Shown here: positions 1 to 7,681 of the stretch, one piece after another
Layout: the number at the start of each line of letters is the position of its first letter
Numbering within the stretch: position 1 is the first letter of the stretch
Assembly: GCA_964423545.1 (NCBI GenBank)
Contig: CAYRFV010000042.1
Coordinates: forward strand, 1-28,035
DNA length: 28,035 nucleotides
Direction of reading: 5' to 3'
Source of the DNA: JALOOE01 sp964423545
GTDB lineage: Bacteria; Chloroflexota; Anaerolineae; CG2-30-64-16
Program-made: the position numbers and the translations under genes
The notes under the pieces: generated by a model
The model's database searches: none
What the model saw: the letters and a program-made list of their open reading frames with translations, nothing else
What the model was told of the DNA's origin: nothing

Positions 1-1
1 A

Positions 2-460
2 GTGTTCGCGCACGCGGCCGAGGCCGAGCGGCTTGGCCGCGATGCCTGGCGCTCGCTGCCGGGAAATCGTGGACCGGTCAACCTGGTAGCCGGCGTGACC
101 GCGCTGCTCGCGGCGCGCTGGCCACCTCATCCCGTCTGGAGCATCGATCCGCTGACTGACGGCGATGCCATCGGCGGCGGATGGATCGCGGTTGCGACGC
201 CAGGGCATACCCCCGGCCACACCAGCTACTTCCATCCCGGCCTGCGGGCGCTCATCGCGGGCGACGCACTCGGCAGCATCCGCAACGGACTACCGCGTGC
301 GCCTGAACCGATGTACACGGAGGACAGGGCGTTGGCAGCGCAGTCGATTCGCAGGCTGGCGGAGCTGGAGCCGGCAGTCATCTGCTTCGGACACGGGCCG
401 GAATTGCGCGAGGCGGCGTTGCTCTTGCGGCGGCTGGCCTCCCGCATCGCGCAGGAGTGA
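2..460 (+). CDS. Metallo-beta-lactamase-fold hydrolase, 3' part only
   Basis: This is the C-terminal ~152 residues of an MBL-fold hydrolase. The reading frame runs off the left edge, and the GTG at position 2 is probably an internal valine rather than a start. The segment VATPGHTPGHTSYF carries a metal-ligand histidine of the fold, ALIAGDALG supplies the bridging aspartate, and the closing FGHGP supplies the last histidine. The N-terminal HxHxDH motif must lie outside the window. The substrate cannot be told; glyoxalase-II-like thioesters and lactones are common in this family. The stop is 4 bp before the start of the EutN/CcmL-type gene, so the two are very probably co-transcribed and translationally coupled. 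That ties this hydrolase to the microcompartment locus, which is an inference from spacing only. Confidence 0.85.
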   Translation: MFAHAAEAERLGRDAWRSLPGNRGPVNLVAGVTALLAARWPPHPVWSIDPLTDGDAIGGGWIAVATPGHTPGHTSYFHPGLRALIAGDALGSIRNGLPRAPEPMYTEDRALAAQSIRRLAELEPAVICFGHGPELREAALLLRRLASRIAQE

Positions 461-464
461 GCGC

Positions 465-773
465 ATGTTGATCGGCAGAGTCGTCGGAACAGTGGTTGCT
501 ACGCAGAAGGACGAGAAGATGGAGGGCATGAAGTTCCTCGTCCTCAAGCAGGTGGATGTCGAAGGCCGTGAAGGGAGCGGCTACGTCGTCGCTGTCGATG
601 CGATGGGTGCGGGTCTGGGCGAGATGGTGCTCTATGCCACCGGATCCTCTGCACGCCAGACCACGATCACCGACAAACGCCCTTGCGATGCCGTAATCAT
701 GGCAATCATCGACCAATGGGAGGTCGGCGGCGACGTGAAGTACCGGAAGGTGACGGGTGACTTTCAATCGTAG
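465..773 (+). CDS. BMC pentameric vertex protein, EutN/CcmL family
   Basis: The 102-residue product matches the EutN/CcmL/BMC-P family, whose pentamers cap the vertices of bacterial microcompartment shells. It starts with MLIGRVVGTVVATQKDEKMEG, a strongly conserved opening. It contains the core AVDAMGAGLGEMVL followed by GSSARQT, and then the D-x-x-IMAIID strand. The length is slightly above the usual ~90 residues because of a C-terminal tail (WEVGGDVKYRKVTGDFQS). The start is fixed by homology: ATG 465 lies 4 bp after the hydrolase stop. Upstream in-frame codons belong to a shadow reading of the hydrolase gene. The family call is secure; the specific BMC type is not determined by this protein. 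Confidence 0.93.
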   Translation: MLIGRVVGTVVATQKDEKMEGMKFLVLKQVDVEGREGSGYVVAVDAMGAGLGEMVLYATGSSARQTTITDKRPCDAVIMAIIDQWEVGGDVKYRKVTGDFQS

Positions 774-816
774 GTTGACACCGAATGCCTGAACTCCGAA
801 GCCGGTGCATTTAGCC

Positions 817-2364
817 ATGGCTGAGCCGATCGACGACGCACAGATCGAAGCCATTGCCCAACGGCTGAAGGAGCTGCTGGGCCAGGGAGCGTGCGACGGG
901 CGTCCATGCGCGCAGCATGCCGCGGCGCAGCTGCCTCCTGGCAGTGCAGCCTCGGAGCGGCCGGCGGCGGCCCCGGCTGAGCCAGCCATTGCGTCCGAGA
1001 GACGCGGCGAGCCTGGCGGCAAGCTGCCACCGGCGGCGTGCTGCGACGGCTTGTATCCGGACCTGGATCGGGCTGTGACGGCGGCGGTCCGCGCATTCCG
1101 GGCGTTGGAAGCCCAATCGCTCGACAAGCGCTGCGAGATCGTCGCGGCCATCCGCTCGACCCTGCGCGCGCATGCCGAATTGCTGGCGCGCATGGCTTGG
1201 GAGGAAACGAGGCTGGGTCGCGTCGAGGACAAGCTCCGCAAGAATCAGCTGGTCATCGAGAAGACGCCGGGTCCGGAGATCTTTCAGCCGGCAGCCTGGA
1301 CCGGAGACAGGGGTTTGACCCTCATCGAACGCGCACCTTACGGCGTGTTCGGCGTCATCACCCCGGTCACGAATCCCACGGCAACGATCATCAACAACGC
1401 CATTGGGCTGATCTCAGCCGGCAACGCGGCCGTCTTCAACGTGCATCCCAGCGCAAAGCAGGTCTCCGGCGCCTTGATACAGCTCATCAACCGGGCGGTA
1501 GTGGCGGTGGGCGGGCCGCCTGACTTGCTGACCGCGCCCGCTGAGCCGACCATCGAAAGCGCACAGGCCCTCATGCGACATCCCGGCATCCGCATCCTGT
1601 TGGTCACAGGCGGCGGGGCCGTGGTCCGGCTGGCAATGAGCTCGGGGAAGCGCGCTATCTGCGCCGGGCCGGGCAACCCGCCCGTTGTCGTGGACGAGAC
1701 GGCCGACATCGAGCTCGCGGGCCGGCAGATTGTCTTCGGCGCAAGCTTCGATAACAACATCATCTGCATCGACGAAAAAGAGGTGTTTGCCGTCGATCGG
1801 ATCGCAGACAGGCTCAAGGCGGCGATGGTCGCCAACGGCGCCATCGAGCTGCCCTCATGGCGCCTGAAGACGCTCGAACGCGTCATCTTCGAGAAGCTGG
1901 GCGGCCCGCGCGAGCGCGGCGTGATGCGGAAGGAATGGATCGGCCAAGACGCGGGCAGGATCCTCAAAGAGGTGGGGGTCAGCGCACCGGATGCGCGGCT
2001 GATCCTGATCGAGGTCCCCGCTGATCATCCGCTCGTATGGACCGAGCAGCTCATGCCGGTGCTGCCACTGGTGCGCGTGCGCTCCGCGGATGAAGGAATC
2101 GATCTCGCCATACAAGCAGAGCACGGCTACGGCCATACAGCCAGCATGTTCAGCCGCAACATCGAAGCCCTGAGCCGCATGGCGCGTGAGGTCAACACCA
2201 GCATCTTCGTCAAGAATGGGCCCTGTTTGGCCGGCCTGGGTGACGGCGGCGAGGGATACACCAGCATGTCCATTGCCAGCCCAACCGGTGAAGGCATGAC
2301 CAACGCCTTGACCTTCACCCGCGTGCGGCGGTGCACGATGGTGGATCATTTCCGCATCGTCTGA
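817..2364 (+). CDS. CoA-acylating aldehyde dehydrogenase, EutE/PduP-type (BMC core enzyme)
   Basis: The 515-residue protein is an acylating aldehyde dehydrogenase that oxidises an aldehyde to acyl-CoA with NAD+, the signature core enzyme of metabolosomes. Visible features are the nucleotide-binding region GVFGVITPVTNPTATIINN (about 177-194), GPGNPPVVVD (about 284-293), and the catalytic cysteine at about 317 in FDNNIICIDEKEVF. Residues 5-21 (IDDAQIEAIAQRLKELL) form a short amphipathic helix followed by a ~50-residue Ala/Pro-rich linker, the arrangement of an encapsulation peptide that targets cargo to the shell. ATG 817 is chosen; an in-frame GTG at 805 would add four residues. It sits between the vertex and BMC-T genes. 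The aldehyde substrate is unknown, because the lyase, dehydratase or aldolase that makes it is not in the window. Confidence 0.93.
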   Translation: MAEPIDDAQIEAIAQRLKELLGQGACDGRPCAQHAAAQLPPGSAASERPAAAPAEPAIASERRGEPGGKLPPAACCDGLYPDLDRAVTAAVRAFRALEAQSLDKRCEIVAAIRSTLRAHAELLARMAWEETRLGRVEDKLRKNQLVIEKTPGPEIFQPAAWTGDRGLTLIERAPYGVFGVITPVTNPTATIINNAIGLISAGNAAVFNVHPSAKQVSGALIQLINRAVVAVGGPPDLLTAPAEPTIESAQALMRHPGIRILLVTGGGAVVRLAMSSGKRAICAGPGNPPVVVDETADIELAGRQIVFGASFDNNIICIDEKEVFAVDRIADRLKAAMVANGAIELPSWRLKTLERVIFEKLGGPRERGVMRKEWIGQDAGRILKEVGVSAPDARLILIEVPADHPLVWTEQLMPVLPLVRVRSADEGIDLAIQAEHGYGHTASMFSRNIEALSRMAREVNTSIFVKNGPCLAGLGDGGEGYTSMSIASPTGEGMTNALTFTRVRRCTMVDHFRIV

Positions 2365-2460
2365 CGATTCAGGGTGGTTGATGGAGCATAGATGCGTGTG
2401 AGGCCGATGATCCACCGTCCCTGAACCACCGCCGACCTTGAGGTTCGAGCTTCCAGTCTC

Positions 2461-3057
2461 ATGCAACCAGCCCTTGCGCTCATCGAATTCGACTCCATCG
2501 CCGCCGGCATCGAGGCCGGAGATGCGATGGCCAAGAAGGCGCCCATCGCCCGCCTCGTCGCCGGCACGGTGCAAAACGGCAAGTACCTGGTGCTGGTCTC
2601 CGGCGAGGTGGCCGACGTGGAGGAATCGCTGGGCGCCGGCCTGAACACAGGCTCAGGCGCGATCCTTGATCACGTCTACCTGCCGGGGGTGCACCCGCAC
2701 GTGGTCGAGGCGATCGCGGCCGGCCGGCGGCCCCAGCCGGTGGACGCGCTGGGCGTGATCGAAACGCAGACGGTCGCGGCAGCCATCGCGGCCGCCGATG
2801 CGGGCATCAAGGGCGCCACCGTCAACCTGCTCGAGGTCCGCCTGGCCGATGGACTGGGCGGGCACGGCCTGGTGTTCTTCGACGGCCTGGTCGCCGACGT
2901 GGAAGCTGCTGTACAGATCGGCACCGAGGCGATTGCGCCGGCAGGCGGCGCGGCCTCATCGCTCATTCGCGCCGTCGTCATCCCTCAACTGCACGCCGAA
3001 ATGGCGGCCAACCTGCTCGAAGAGACGCGCTGGCGAGGCAGGATCAGCGGTTCTTGA
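2461..3057 (+). CDS. Tandem BMC-domain shell protein (BMC-T)
   Basis: The 198-residue protein contains two BMC folds in tandem, as in trimeric pseudohexameric shell tiles. The first runs about 2-90 (ALALIEFDSIAAGIEAGDAM, then ARLVAGTVQNGKYLVLVSGEVADVEESLGAG). The second runs about 96-190 (ALGVIETQTVAAAIAAADAGIKGA, then GLVFFDGLVADVEAAVQIG). It has no cysteine at all, so it cannot carry the pore [4Fe-4S] cluster known from PduT. Start ATG 2461 precedes the first beta strand directly. A ~96-bp spacer separates it from the aldehyde dehydrogenase. No BMC-H hexamer gene is seen here, so the rest of the shell is presumably encoded upstream of the window. Confidence 0.9.
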   Translation: MQPALALIEFDSIAAGIEAGDAMAKKAPIARLVAGTVQNGKYLVLVSGEVADVEESLGAGLNTGSGAILDHVYLPGVHPHVVEAIAAGRRPQPVDALGVIETQTVAAAIAAADAGIKGATVNLLEVRLADGLGGHGLVFFDGLVADVEAAVQIGTEAIAPAGGAASSLIRAVVIPQLHAEMAANLLEETRWRGRISGS

Positions 3058-3083
3058 GGCTCGCCGAAGGCTGGAGAAGAGCC

Positions 3084-3851
3084 ATGTCGACTCCCATCAT
3101 CGACCTCATCAACCGTCACGGCTCCGTCCGATCCTACAAGACCGACCCTGTGCCCGCGGACACTATTCAGACGCTCGTTCTGGCCGGGCAGCGCGCTTCC
3201 ACCTCTTCCAACCTCCAAATGACCAGCGTGGTCGCGGTCACCGAGGCGGCCACGCGCGCACGGCTGGCAGAGCTGTGTGCGAGCCAGAGGCACGTCGCGC
3301 AGGCGCCGGTCTTCCTGGCCTGGTGCGCTGACCTGAACCGGCTCGACCGGGCCTGTACGCTGCGGGGGCAGATCCAGGTCACGGAGTATGTCGAAAACTT
3401 CCTCGTAGCGGCCGTCGACGTCGCGATTGCCGCACAGAATGCTGCGCTGGCGGCCGAGTCGCTGGGGCTGGGCATCTGCTACATCGGCAGCATCCGCAAC
3501 AACACGGCCCGCGCCATCGAGCTCCTGGAGCTGCCCCGGCTGGTCTTCCCTGTGGTTGGCATGACGGTCGGCTGGCCGGCCGCCCAGCCAGCGATCCGCC
3601 CGCGGCTGCCCGTTTCAGCGGTGCTGCACTGGGAGAGGTACGATCCACAGCCCAAGGACGCGGAGATGCTGGAATACGACCAGATGATGATCGCGACCGG
3701 CATCTACGAAGGCCGCCAGGCGCCGGTTCCAGGCCGGCCGGAGCAGGTGGCAGATTACGGCTGGACTGAGCATTCTGCGCGTCGTGTGGCGAAGGCGTGG
3801 CGCACCGAGCTGCGTGAAGTATTGGAGCGACAAGGGTTTGGCGTGCGTTGA
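3084..3851 (+). CDS. NfsA/FRP-type flavin nitroreductase
   Basis: The 255-residue protein belongs to the nitroreductase superfamily, NfsA/FRP branch: FMN-dependent NAD(P)H oxidoreductases. The N-terminal FMN-phosphate region RHGSVRSYKTDPVP, then GQRASTSSNLQ, the central AAESLGLGICYIGSIRNN, and the C-terminal FPVVGMTVGWPAAQPAIRPRLP all align with NfsA architecture. Start ATG 3084 follows a GGAGAAGA site; a TTG at 3054 in the same frame is unlikely. It begins only 26 bp after the BMC-T stop on the same strand, so it is probably part of the BMC operon. No N-terminal encapsulation-type helix is obvious. A role in NAD(P)H/flavin recycling or aldehyde and quinone detoxification is possible but not demonstrated. 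Confidence 0.88.
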   Translation: MSTPIIDLINRHGSVRSYKTDPVPADTIQTLVLAGQRASTSSNLQMTSVVAVTEAATRARLAELCASQRHVAQAPVFLAWCADLNRLDRACTLRGQIQVTEYVENFLVAAVDVAIAAQNAALAAESLGLGICYIGSIRNNTARAIELLELPRLVFPVVGMTVGWPAAQPAIRPRLPVSAVLHWERYDPQPKDAEMLEYDQMMIATGIYEGRQAPVPGRPEQVADYGWTEHSARRVAKAWRTELREVLERQGFGVR

Positions 3852-3929
3852 TGCGAGATACGGGGTGGGAGGCGCGCGGGTGGCTGGATCACCCATCGCA
3901 TTGCACGTCGCCCACGAGGAACAGCGAGG

Positions 3930-4162
3930 ATGTCGCGCCATCCCAATGACATCGTCCTCCGCGCGACGCGTACGCCCACCGGCAAGTTCCAGGACAGCCT
4001 GAGCAGCATCCCTGCGCCGCACTTCGGCGCGATCGCGTTGAAAGCAGCGCTCGAGCGCGCAGGCATCGATCCGTCCTGGCTGTCCGAAGTCATCATGGGG
4101 AATGTGGTGTTTGCCTGGGCGGCGGAGAGGCCGTAGCATTCGCAGTCACGATCGAGGAGTAA
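3930..4162 (+). pseudogene. Thiolase (acetyl-CoA acetyltransferase) remnant with large internal deletion
   Basis: Reading from ATG 3930, the first ~57 codons encode a good thiolase N-terminus: DIVLRATRTPTGKFQDSL, then GAIALKAALERAGIDP and EVIMGNVV. The normal continuation (QAGxGQNPARQ, with the nucleophilic cysteine domain) is absent and this frame stops at 4134-4136. In the +1 frame across the same point the sequence reads CGVCLGGGEAVAFAVTIEE, stop at 4160-4162. This resembles the C-terminus of thiolases, including the CxGGG segment with the second catalytic cysteine. About 320 central codons are therefore missing, and the two ends are joined out of frame. This is either a decayed gene or an assembly collapse. 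Either way no functional thiolase is encoded here. Confidence 0.8.
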
Positions 4163-4174
4163 GCGCCTCATGCA

Positions 4175-4208
4175 CGGGGCCCGGCGCGCGTCGACGCGCC
4201 GGGCCCCG
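4175..4208. terminator. Strong bidirectional hairpin between convergent genes
   Basis: A perfect 14-bp stem (CGGGGCCCGGCGCG at 4175-4188 pairing with 4195-4208) encloses a 6-nt loop. It lies between the plus-strand thiolase relic and the minus-strand sdhB stop. There is no U-tract on either strand. Its position at the end of two converging transcription units supports a terminator or 3'-end stabiliser. Confidence 0.65.
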
Positions 4209-4232
4209 ATAACCGGGACGACGGCAGGAGCT

Positions 4233-4925
4233 CTACTCGGCGAGCAGCAGCTTCTTCACCTCCCCGATCGCCCGTGTCACATCGATATCGCGCGGGCAAG
4301 CCTCCACGCAGTTGTAGATCGTGCGGCAGCGCCAGACCCCATCGGCTTCGGCCAGGATCGCCAGGCGCGCCTGTGCGCCGCGATCGCGATCGTCGAAGAT
4401 GAACCGATGCGCCTGCACGATGGCTGCCGGACCGACATAGGAGTCGTTGGCCCAGAAGCTCGGGCAGGAGGTGGTGCAGGCAGCGCACAGGATGCACTTG
4501 GTCGTGTCATCGAAACGCGCTCGGGCCTGCGGGCTCTGGAGGCGCTCGGTGTACGGCGGCGGCTCATCGTTGCTCAGGAAAGGCAGGATGGAGCGATACT
4601 TGCGGAAGAACGGCTCCATATCCACCGCCAGATCCTTGATGACCGGCAAGCCGCGCAGCGGCTCAATCGTGATCTGCTTGCCGACATCTCTGATGAGCTC
4701 CTTGCACGCAAGCCGATTGCGGCCATTGATCACCATCGCATCCGAGCCACAGACGCCATGCGCGCAGGAGCGGCGGAAAGTCAGCGAGCCGTCCTGGTAC
4801 CCCTTGATCTGCACCAGCAGATCGAGCACACGATCGGTCGGCTCTGCGTCCACCTGATACTCCGCCCAGTGCGGCTTGCGGTCCTTCTCTGGATTGAAGC
4901 GGCGAATCTTGACCTTGACCTTCAT
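4233..4925 (-). CDS. sdhB: Succinate dehydrogenase iron-sulfur subunit
   Basis: The 230-residue subunit carries electrons from the flavoprotein to the membrane anchor. The [2Fe-2S] ligands lie in CAHGVCGSDAM (Cys54, Cys59, Asp62) with Cys74 in RLACKE. The [4Fe-4S] and [3Fe-4S] ligands lie in CILCAACTTSCP and CRTIYNCVEACP. The C-terminus TRAIGEVKKLLL is typical. The start was placed at ATG 4925 (MKVKVKIRRFNPE), not at an upstream in-frame codon at 4970 that would overlap sdhA. It is the last gene of the operon, 19 bp after sdhA, and is followed by the hairpin at 4175-4208. Confidence 0.96.
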   Translation of the reverse strand: MKVKVKIRRFNPEKDRKPHWAEYQVDAEPTDRVLDLLVQIKGYQDGSLTFRRSCAHGVCGSDAMVINGRNRLACKELIRDVGKQITIEPLRGLPVIKDLAVDMEPFFRKYRSILPFLSNDEPPPYTERLQSPQARARFDDTTKCILCAACTTSCPSFWANDSYVGPAAIVQAHRFIFDDRDRGAQARLAILAEADGVWRCRTIYNCVEACPRDIDVTRAIGEVKKLLLAE

Positions 4926-4944
4926 CCTCGCCCCCGTTTGGTGA

Positions 4945-6738
4945 TCAATACACACGCTTGGCCGGTTCATACAGGCCGAGCGTCACCGGCTTGGTGTCCA
5001 TGTGGACCTGGCCATCTTCCTGACGGTAAGCCAGAGAGTGTTTCAGCCAGTTGACATCGTCGCGATCGGGGAAATCCTCACGGAAATGGGCGCCGCGGCT
5101 CTCAGTGCGCGCCAGTGCGGCCACGGACGTCACCTCGGCCAGGTCGAGCAGGCAGCCGAGCTCCCATGCCTCCAGCAGCTCGGTGTTCCACCGCTGCCCC
5201 TTGTCCATCAGCGCGCTCCTGCCAAGGCGTTCCTTGAGCTGCCGCACGCTCGCCAGAGCTTCGGTCAGGAAAGCTTCTGTACGAAATACGCCGACCTTGT
5301 CCATCATCACTTTGCGCATCGCCTTGCGGATGTCGGCCGCGACCTCTTGGCCTTCACGCGCCCGGATCGCCTCGATCTGTGACCGGGAGGAGTCCTGCGG
5401 GTCGGCCGGCAAGGCCGGCCAGGCGGTGCGATTGGCGTAGGCCGCGGCGCTCTGCCCGGCCCGGCGGCCAAACACCAGGATGTCGACCAGCGAATTGGTG
5501 CCCAAGCGGTTGGCGCCATGCACCGATACGCAGGCGCACTCGCCGGCAGCATAGAAACCGGGCATCACACGATTCTGCGCGTCGACCACGACCTCGGCGG
5601 CAGTGTTGGTCGGAATGCCACCCATCGCATAGTGCGCCGTCGGCTGGATCGGCAGCGGCGATTTGGTCGGATCGAGCTGCAGGTAGGTCTTGCAGAAATC
5701 GGAAATGTCGGGCAGCTTCTTGCGGATATCCTGGGCAGTGATGCGTCGCGGCGTCCCGTCCGGATTCTTGACGCCATCCTGCTCGAAATATCTGTTTACT
5801 GTCTCGGGCCGTACGTCGAGGTAGACGTAATCCTTGCCCTGGACGCCGCGACCGGCGCGCAACTCCAGGTAGATCGAGCGTGAAACGACATCGCGCGACG
5901 CCAGATCCTTCACCGTCGGTGCGTAGCGCGGCATGAAACGCTCGCCCTCGCCGTTGATCAACACGCCCCCTTCGCCTCGCACGCCTTCCGTCAACAGGAT
6001 GCCCAGCCCAAGGATGCCCGTAGGATGGAACTGATAGAACTCCATGTCTTCCAACGGAACGCCGCGGCGGCAGGCGATGGCGACGCCGTCCCCCGTCAGT
6101 GCGTGCGCATTGGACGTGATATCCCAGATGCGCCCGAAGCCCCCGGTGGCGAAGACCGTCGCCTTGGCGTGAAAGGTGTGAAGCTCGCCGCTGTCGATGT
6201 GCAGCGCGACGACACCGGCAACTTGCCTTGCATCGTTCACGAGCAGGTCAACGACCTGGTACTCATCGAAGAACATGACGTTGTTCTTGATGCACTGCTG
6301 ATAGACGGTCTGAAGGATCATGTGCCCCGTGCGATCGGCCGCGTGACAGGCGCGACGCACCGGCTGTTTGGTGACGTTGTTGGTATGCCCGCCGAACGGA
6401 CGCTGCGCGATCCGACCATCGGCCGTGCGGTCAAACGGCAGGCCCATGTGTTCCAGCTCATAGACCATGCCGACCGCCTCTTCGCACAGAATCTTGACGG
6501 CGTCCTGGTCGGCCAGATAGTCAGAGCCCTTGATGGTGTCGAAGATGTGCCACTCGGGATGGTCTTCTTCCATGTTGCCCAGTGCTGCGCCGATGCCGCC
6601 CTGGGCCGCGCCGGTGTGCGAACGGGTTGGATAGAGCTTGCTCAATACGGCGGTCTTGGCGCCCTGCGAAGCATAGAGCGCCGCCATCAACCCGGCGCCG
6701 CCTGCGCCGACGACAATCACATCATAGCGATGAATCAT
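4945..6738 (-). CDS. sdhA: Succinate dehydrogenase flavoprotein subunit
   Basis: The 597-residue catalytic subunit oxidises succinate to fumarate. The N-terminal dinucleotide-binding motif IVVGAGGAGLMAALYASQG is followed by SHTGAAQGGIGAALGN, whose histidine normally bears covalent FAD. The substrate and capping-domain motifs FHPTGILG, TEGVRGEGGVLIN and HYAMGGIPTN are all present, so the enzyme looks intact. The start is ATG 6738 (MIHRYDVIVVG) behind an AAGGAGTG site that overlaps the end of sdhD 14 bp upstream. It lies in the order sdhC-sdhD-sdhA-sdhB. Fumarate reductase activity cannot be excluded from sequence, but the aerobic bc-type context favours succinate oxidation. Confidence 0.97.
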   Translation of the reverse strand: MIHRYDVIVVGAGGAGLMAALYASQGAKTAVLSKLYPTRSHTGAAQGGIGAALGNMEEDHPEWHIFDTIKGSDYLADQDAVKILCEEAVGMVYELEHMGLPFDRTADGRIAQRPFGGHTNNVTKQPVRRACHAADRTGHMILQTVYQQCIKNNVMFFDEYQVVDLLVNDARQVAGVVALHIDSGELHTFHAKATVFATGGFGRIWDITSNAHALTGDGVAIACRRGVPLEDMEFYQFHPTGILGLGILLTEGVRGEGGVLINGEGERFMPRYAPTVKDLASRDVVSRSIYLELRAGRGVQGKDYVYLDVRPETVNRYFEQDGVKNPDGTPRRITAQDIRKKLPDISDFCKTYLQLDPTKSPLPIQPTAHYAMGGIPTNTAAEVVVDAQNRVMPGFYAAGECACVSVHGANRLGTNSLVDILVFGRRAGQSAAAYANRTAWPALPADPQDSSRSQIEAIRAREGQEVAADIRKAMRKVMMDKVGVFRTEAFLTEALASVRQLKERLGRSALMDKGQRWNTELLEAWELGCLLDLAEVTSVAALARTESRGAHFREDFPDRDDVNWLKHSLAYRQEDGQVHMDTKPVTLGLYEPAKRVY

Positions 6739-6752
6739 GCCAGAAACACTCC

Positions 6753-7187
6753 TTATGCGCCCTGGGCGACGAAGATCAGGTAGACAGCCGCGCTCATGAC
6801 GGCCAGCCACAGGACGAACAGGAAGGCGTTCAACCAGGCCAGGAGCACCGGATGCCGCACGTAGTCCTTCAGAATCACGCGGAGGCCGTTCGCGCCATGC
6901 GTGGCCGCAAACGCGAAGAGCAACAGGGTATAGAACTGCCAGAAGGGATTCTGGAAGTTAGGCGTGAGTTCCACGTCGGTGGAGGACACGTGAAATGAGA
7001 TCGGAAAGAACGCCCAGCGCATCTGCGCGCCCGCATCCATGACACCGCGTCCGCCCATCAAGTTGGCATAGATGATGCTGTAGGCGCCCATCAGCAGCAT
7101 CAGAATGCCCGAGACGCGGGTGAAGAACCACATGTACAGCTCGAACTTGCTGCGAGAGCGGCGCATTGCGCCAGCCTGTATTGCCAT
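6753..7187 (-). CDS. sdhD: Succinate dehydrogenase membrane anchor subunit D
   Basis: The 144-residue protein has three predicted membrane segments: about 18-42 (FELYMWFFTRVSGILMLLMG), 83-100 (FWQFYTLLLFAFAATHG) and 116-140 (LLAWLNAFLFVLWLAVMSAA). ATHGANGLRVILKDYVR (from about 95) holds the likely heme-b histidine (His97) and the conserved arginine of the quinone site. A periplasmic loop of ~35 residues between helices 1 and 2 is longer than in E. coli. The start is ATG 7187, with GGAGG 5 bp upstream; the longer frame to 7331 overlaps sdhC and has no homology. The gene lies 29 bp after sdhC. Confidence 0.88.
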   Translation of the reverse strand: MAIQAGAMRRSRSKFELYMWFFTRVSGILMLLMGAYSIIYANLMGGRGVMDAGAQMRWAFFPISFHVSSTDVELTPNFQNPFWQFYTLLLFAFAATHGANGLRVILKDYVRHPVLLAWLNAFLFVLWLAVMSAAVYLIFVAQGA

Positions 7188-7216
7188 CGATGCCTCCGAA
7201 GTACACCAAGCCCCTT

Positions 7217-7615
7217 TCAACCCACCGTGGCGCCGATCGCGATCAAGAAGGACGGTATCAGAAACAGCGGCAGGAAGACCGCCCACTGCACCCACATGGC
7301 TTCTCGATGGTAGCGGTGCAGACCGGGCCACATGTCAAGCACCACGATGCGCAGACCGTTCAGGCCGTGGAACAGCACTGAAAAAAGCACCAACACCTGC
7401 ACCGGTCGCGACACATAGATGTCGGTCAGCGCGTTGGCCAGCGCATTTGCCGTCCCACCGGGGATGGCGTAGAGAAAGAACCCGGCAAACACGTGCATCC
7501 CGACGAACAGAATGATGCCGATGCCTGCGATGCGATGCAGCAGCCAGGCAATCATCGGCTGGCCACCCCGATACGCCAGTGCTTGAGAAATGGAGACGCG
7601 AGCCAGCTTGCTCAT
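7217..7615 (-). CDS. sdhC: Succinate dehydrogenase cytochrome b556 subunit
   Basis: This 132-residue, three-helix subunit anchors the enzyme and helps bind quinone and heme b. The opening SISQALAYRGGQPMIAWLLHRIAGIGI matches SdhC, including the Ser and Arg near the quinone pocket. Helix 2 ends in FHGLNGLRIVVLD, where His83 is the probable heme ligand. It shares the HG-x-NGLR motif with the SdhD partner, as expected for paralogous anchors. It is the first sdh gene, 66 bp after the cytochrome fusion gene. A GC hairpin lies between them, and no separate promoter is evident. Confidence 0.92.
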   Translation of the reverse strand: MSKLARVSISQALAYRGGQPMIAWLLHRIAGIGIILFVGMHVFAGFFLYAIPGGTANALANALTDIYVSRPVQVLVLFSVLFHGLNGLRIVVLDMWPGLHRYHREAMWVQWAVFLPLFLIPSFLIAIGATVG

Positions 7616-7648
7616 GAGCCCTCCACCACATAGAGGATCAGCGACCGG

Positions 7649-7670
7649 TGGCGGCGCCGCCGCGCCGCCA
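7649..7670 (-). other. Intercistronic GC hairpin between the cytochrome fusion gene and sdhC
   Basis: TGGCGGCG (7649-7656) pairs perfectly with CGCCGCCA (7663-7670) around a 6-nt loop, 11 nt after the cytochrome fusion stop codon. There is no T-run after it on the minus strand. It is more likely an RNA processing or stability element, or a partial terminator, than a full operon boundary. Confidence 0.5.
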
Positions 7671-7681
7671 ATCCTCGTGCA

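Noticed and set aside
2368..2425. TTCAGGG/CCCTGAA inverted repeat between the aldehyde dehydrogenase and BMC-T genes
   Set aside because: Only 7 bp with a ~44-nt loop and no T-run. Too weak to call a terminator.
3852..3929. Possible small gene between nitroreductase and thiolase relic
   Set aside because: The frame through it is an extension without a ribosome site, and its protein shows no recognisable pattern.
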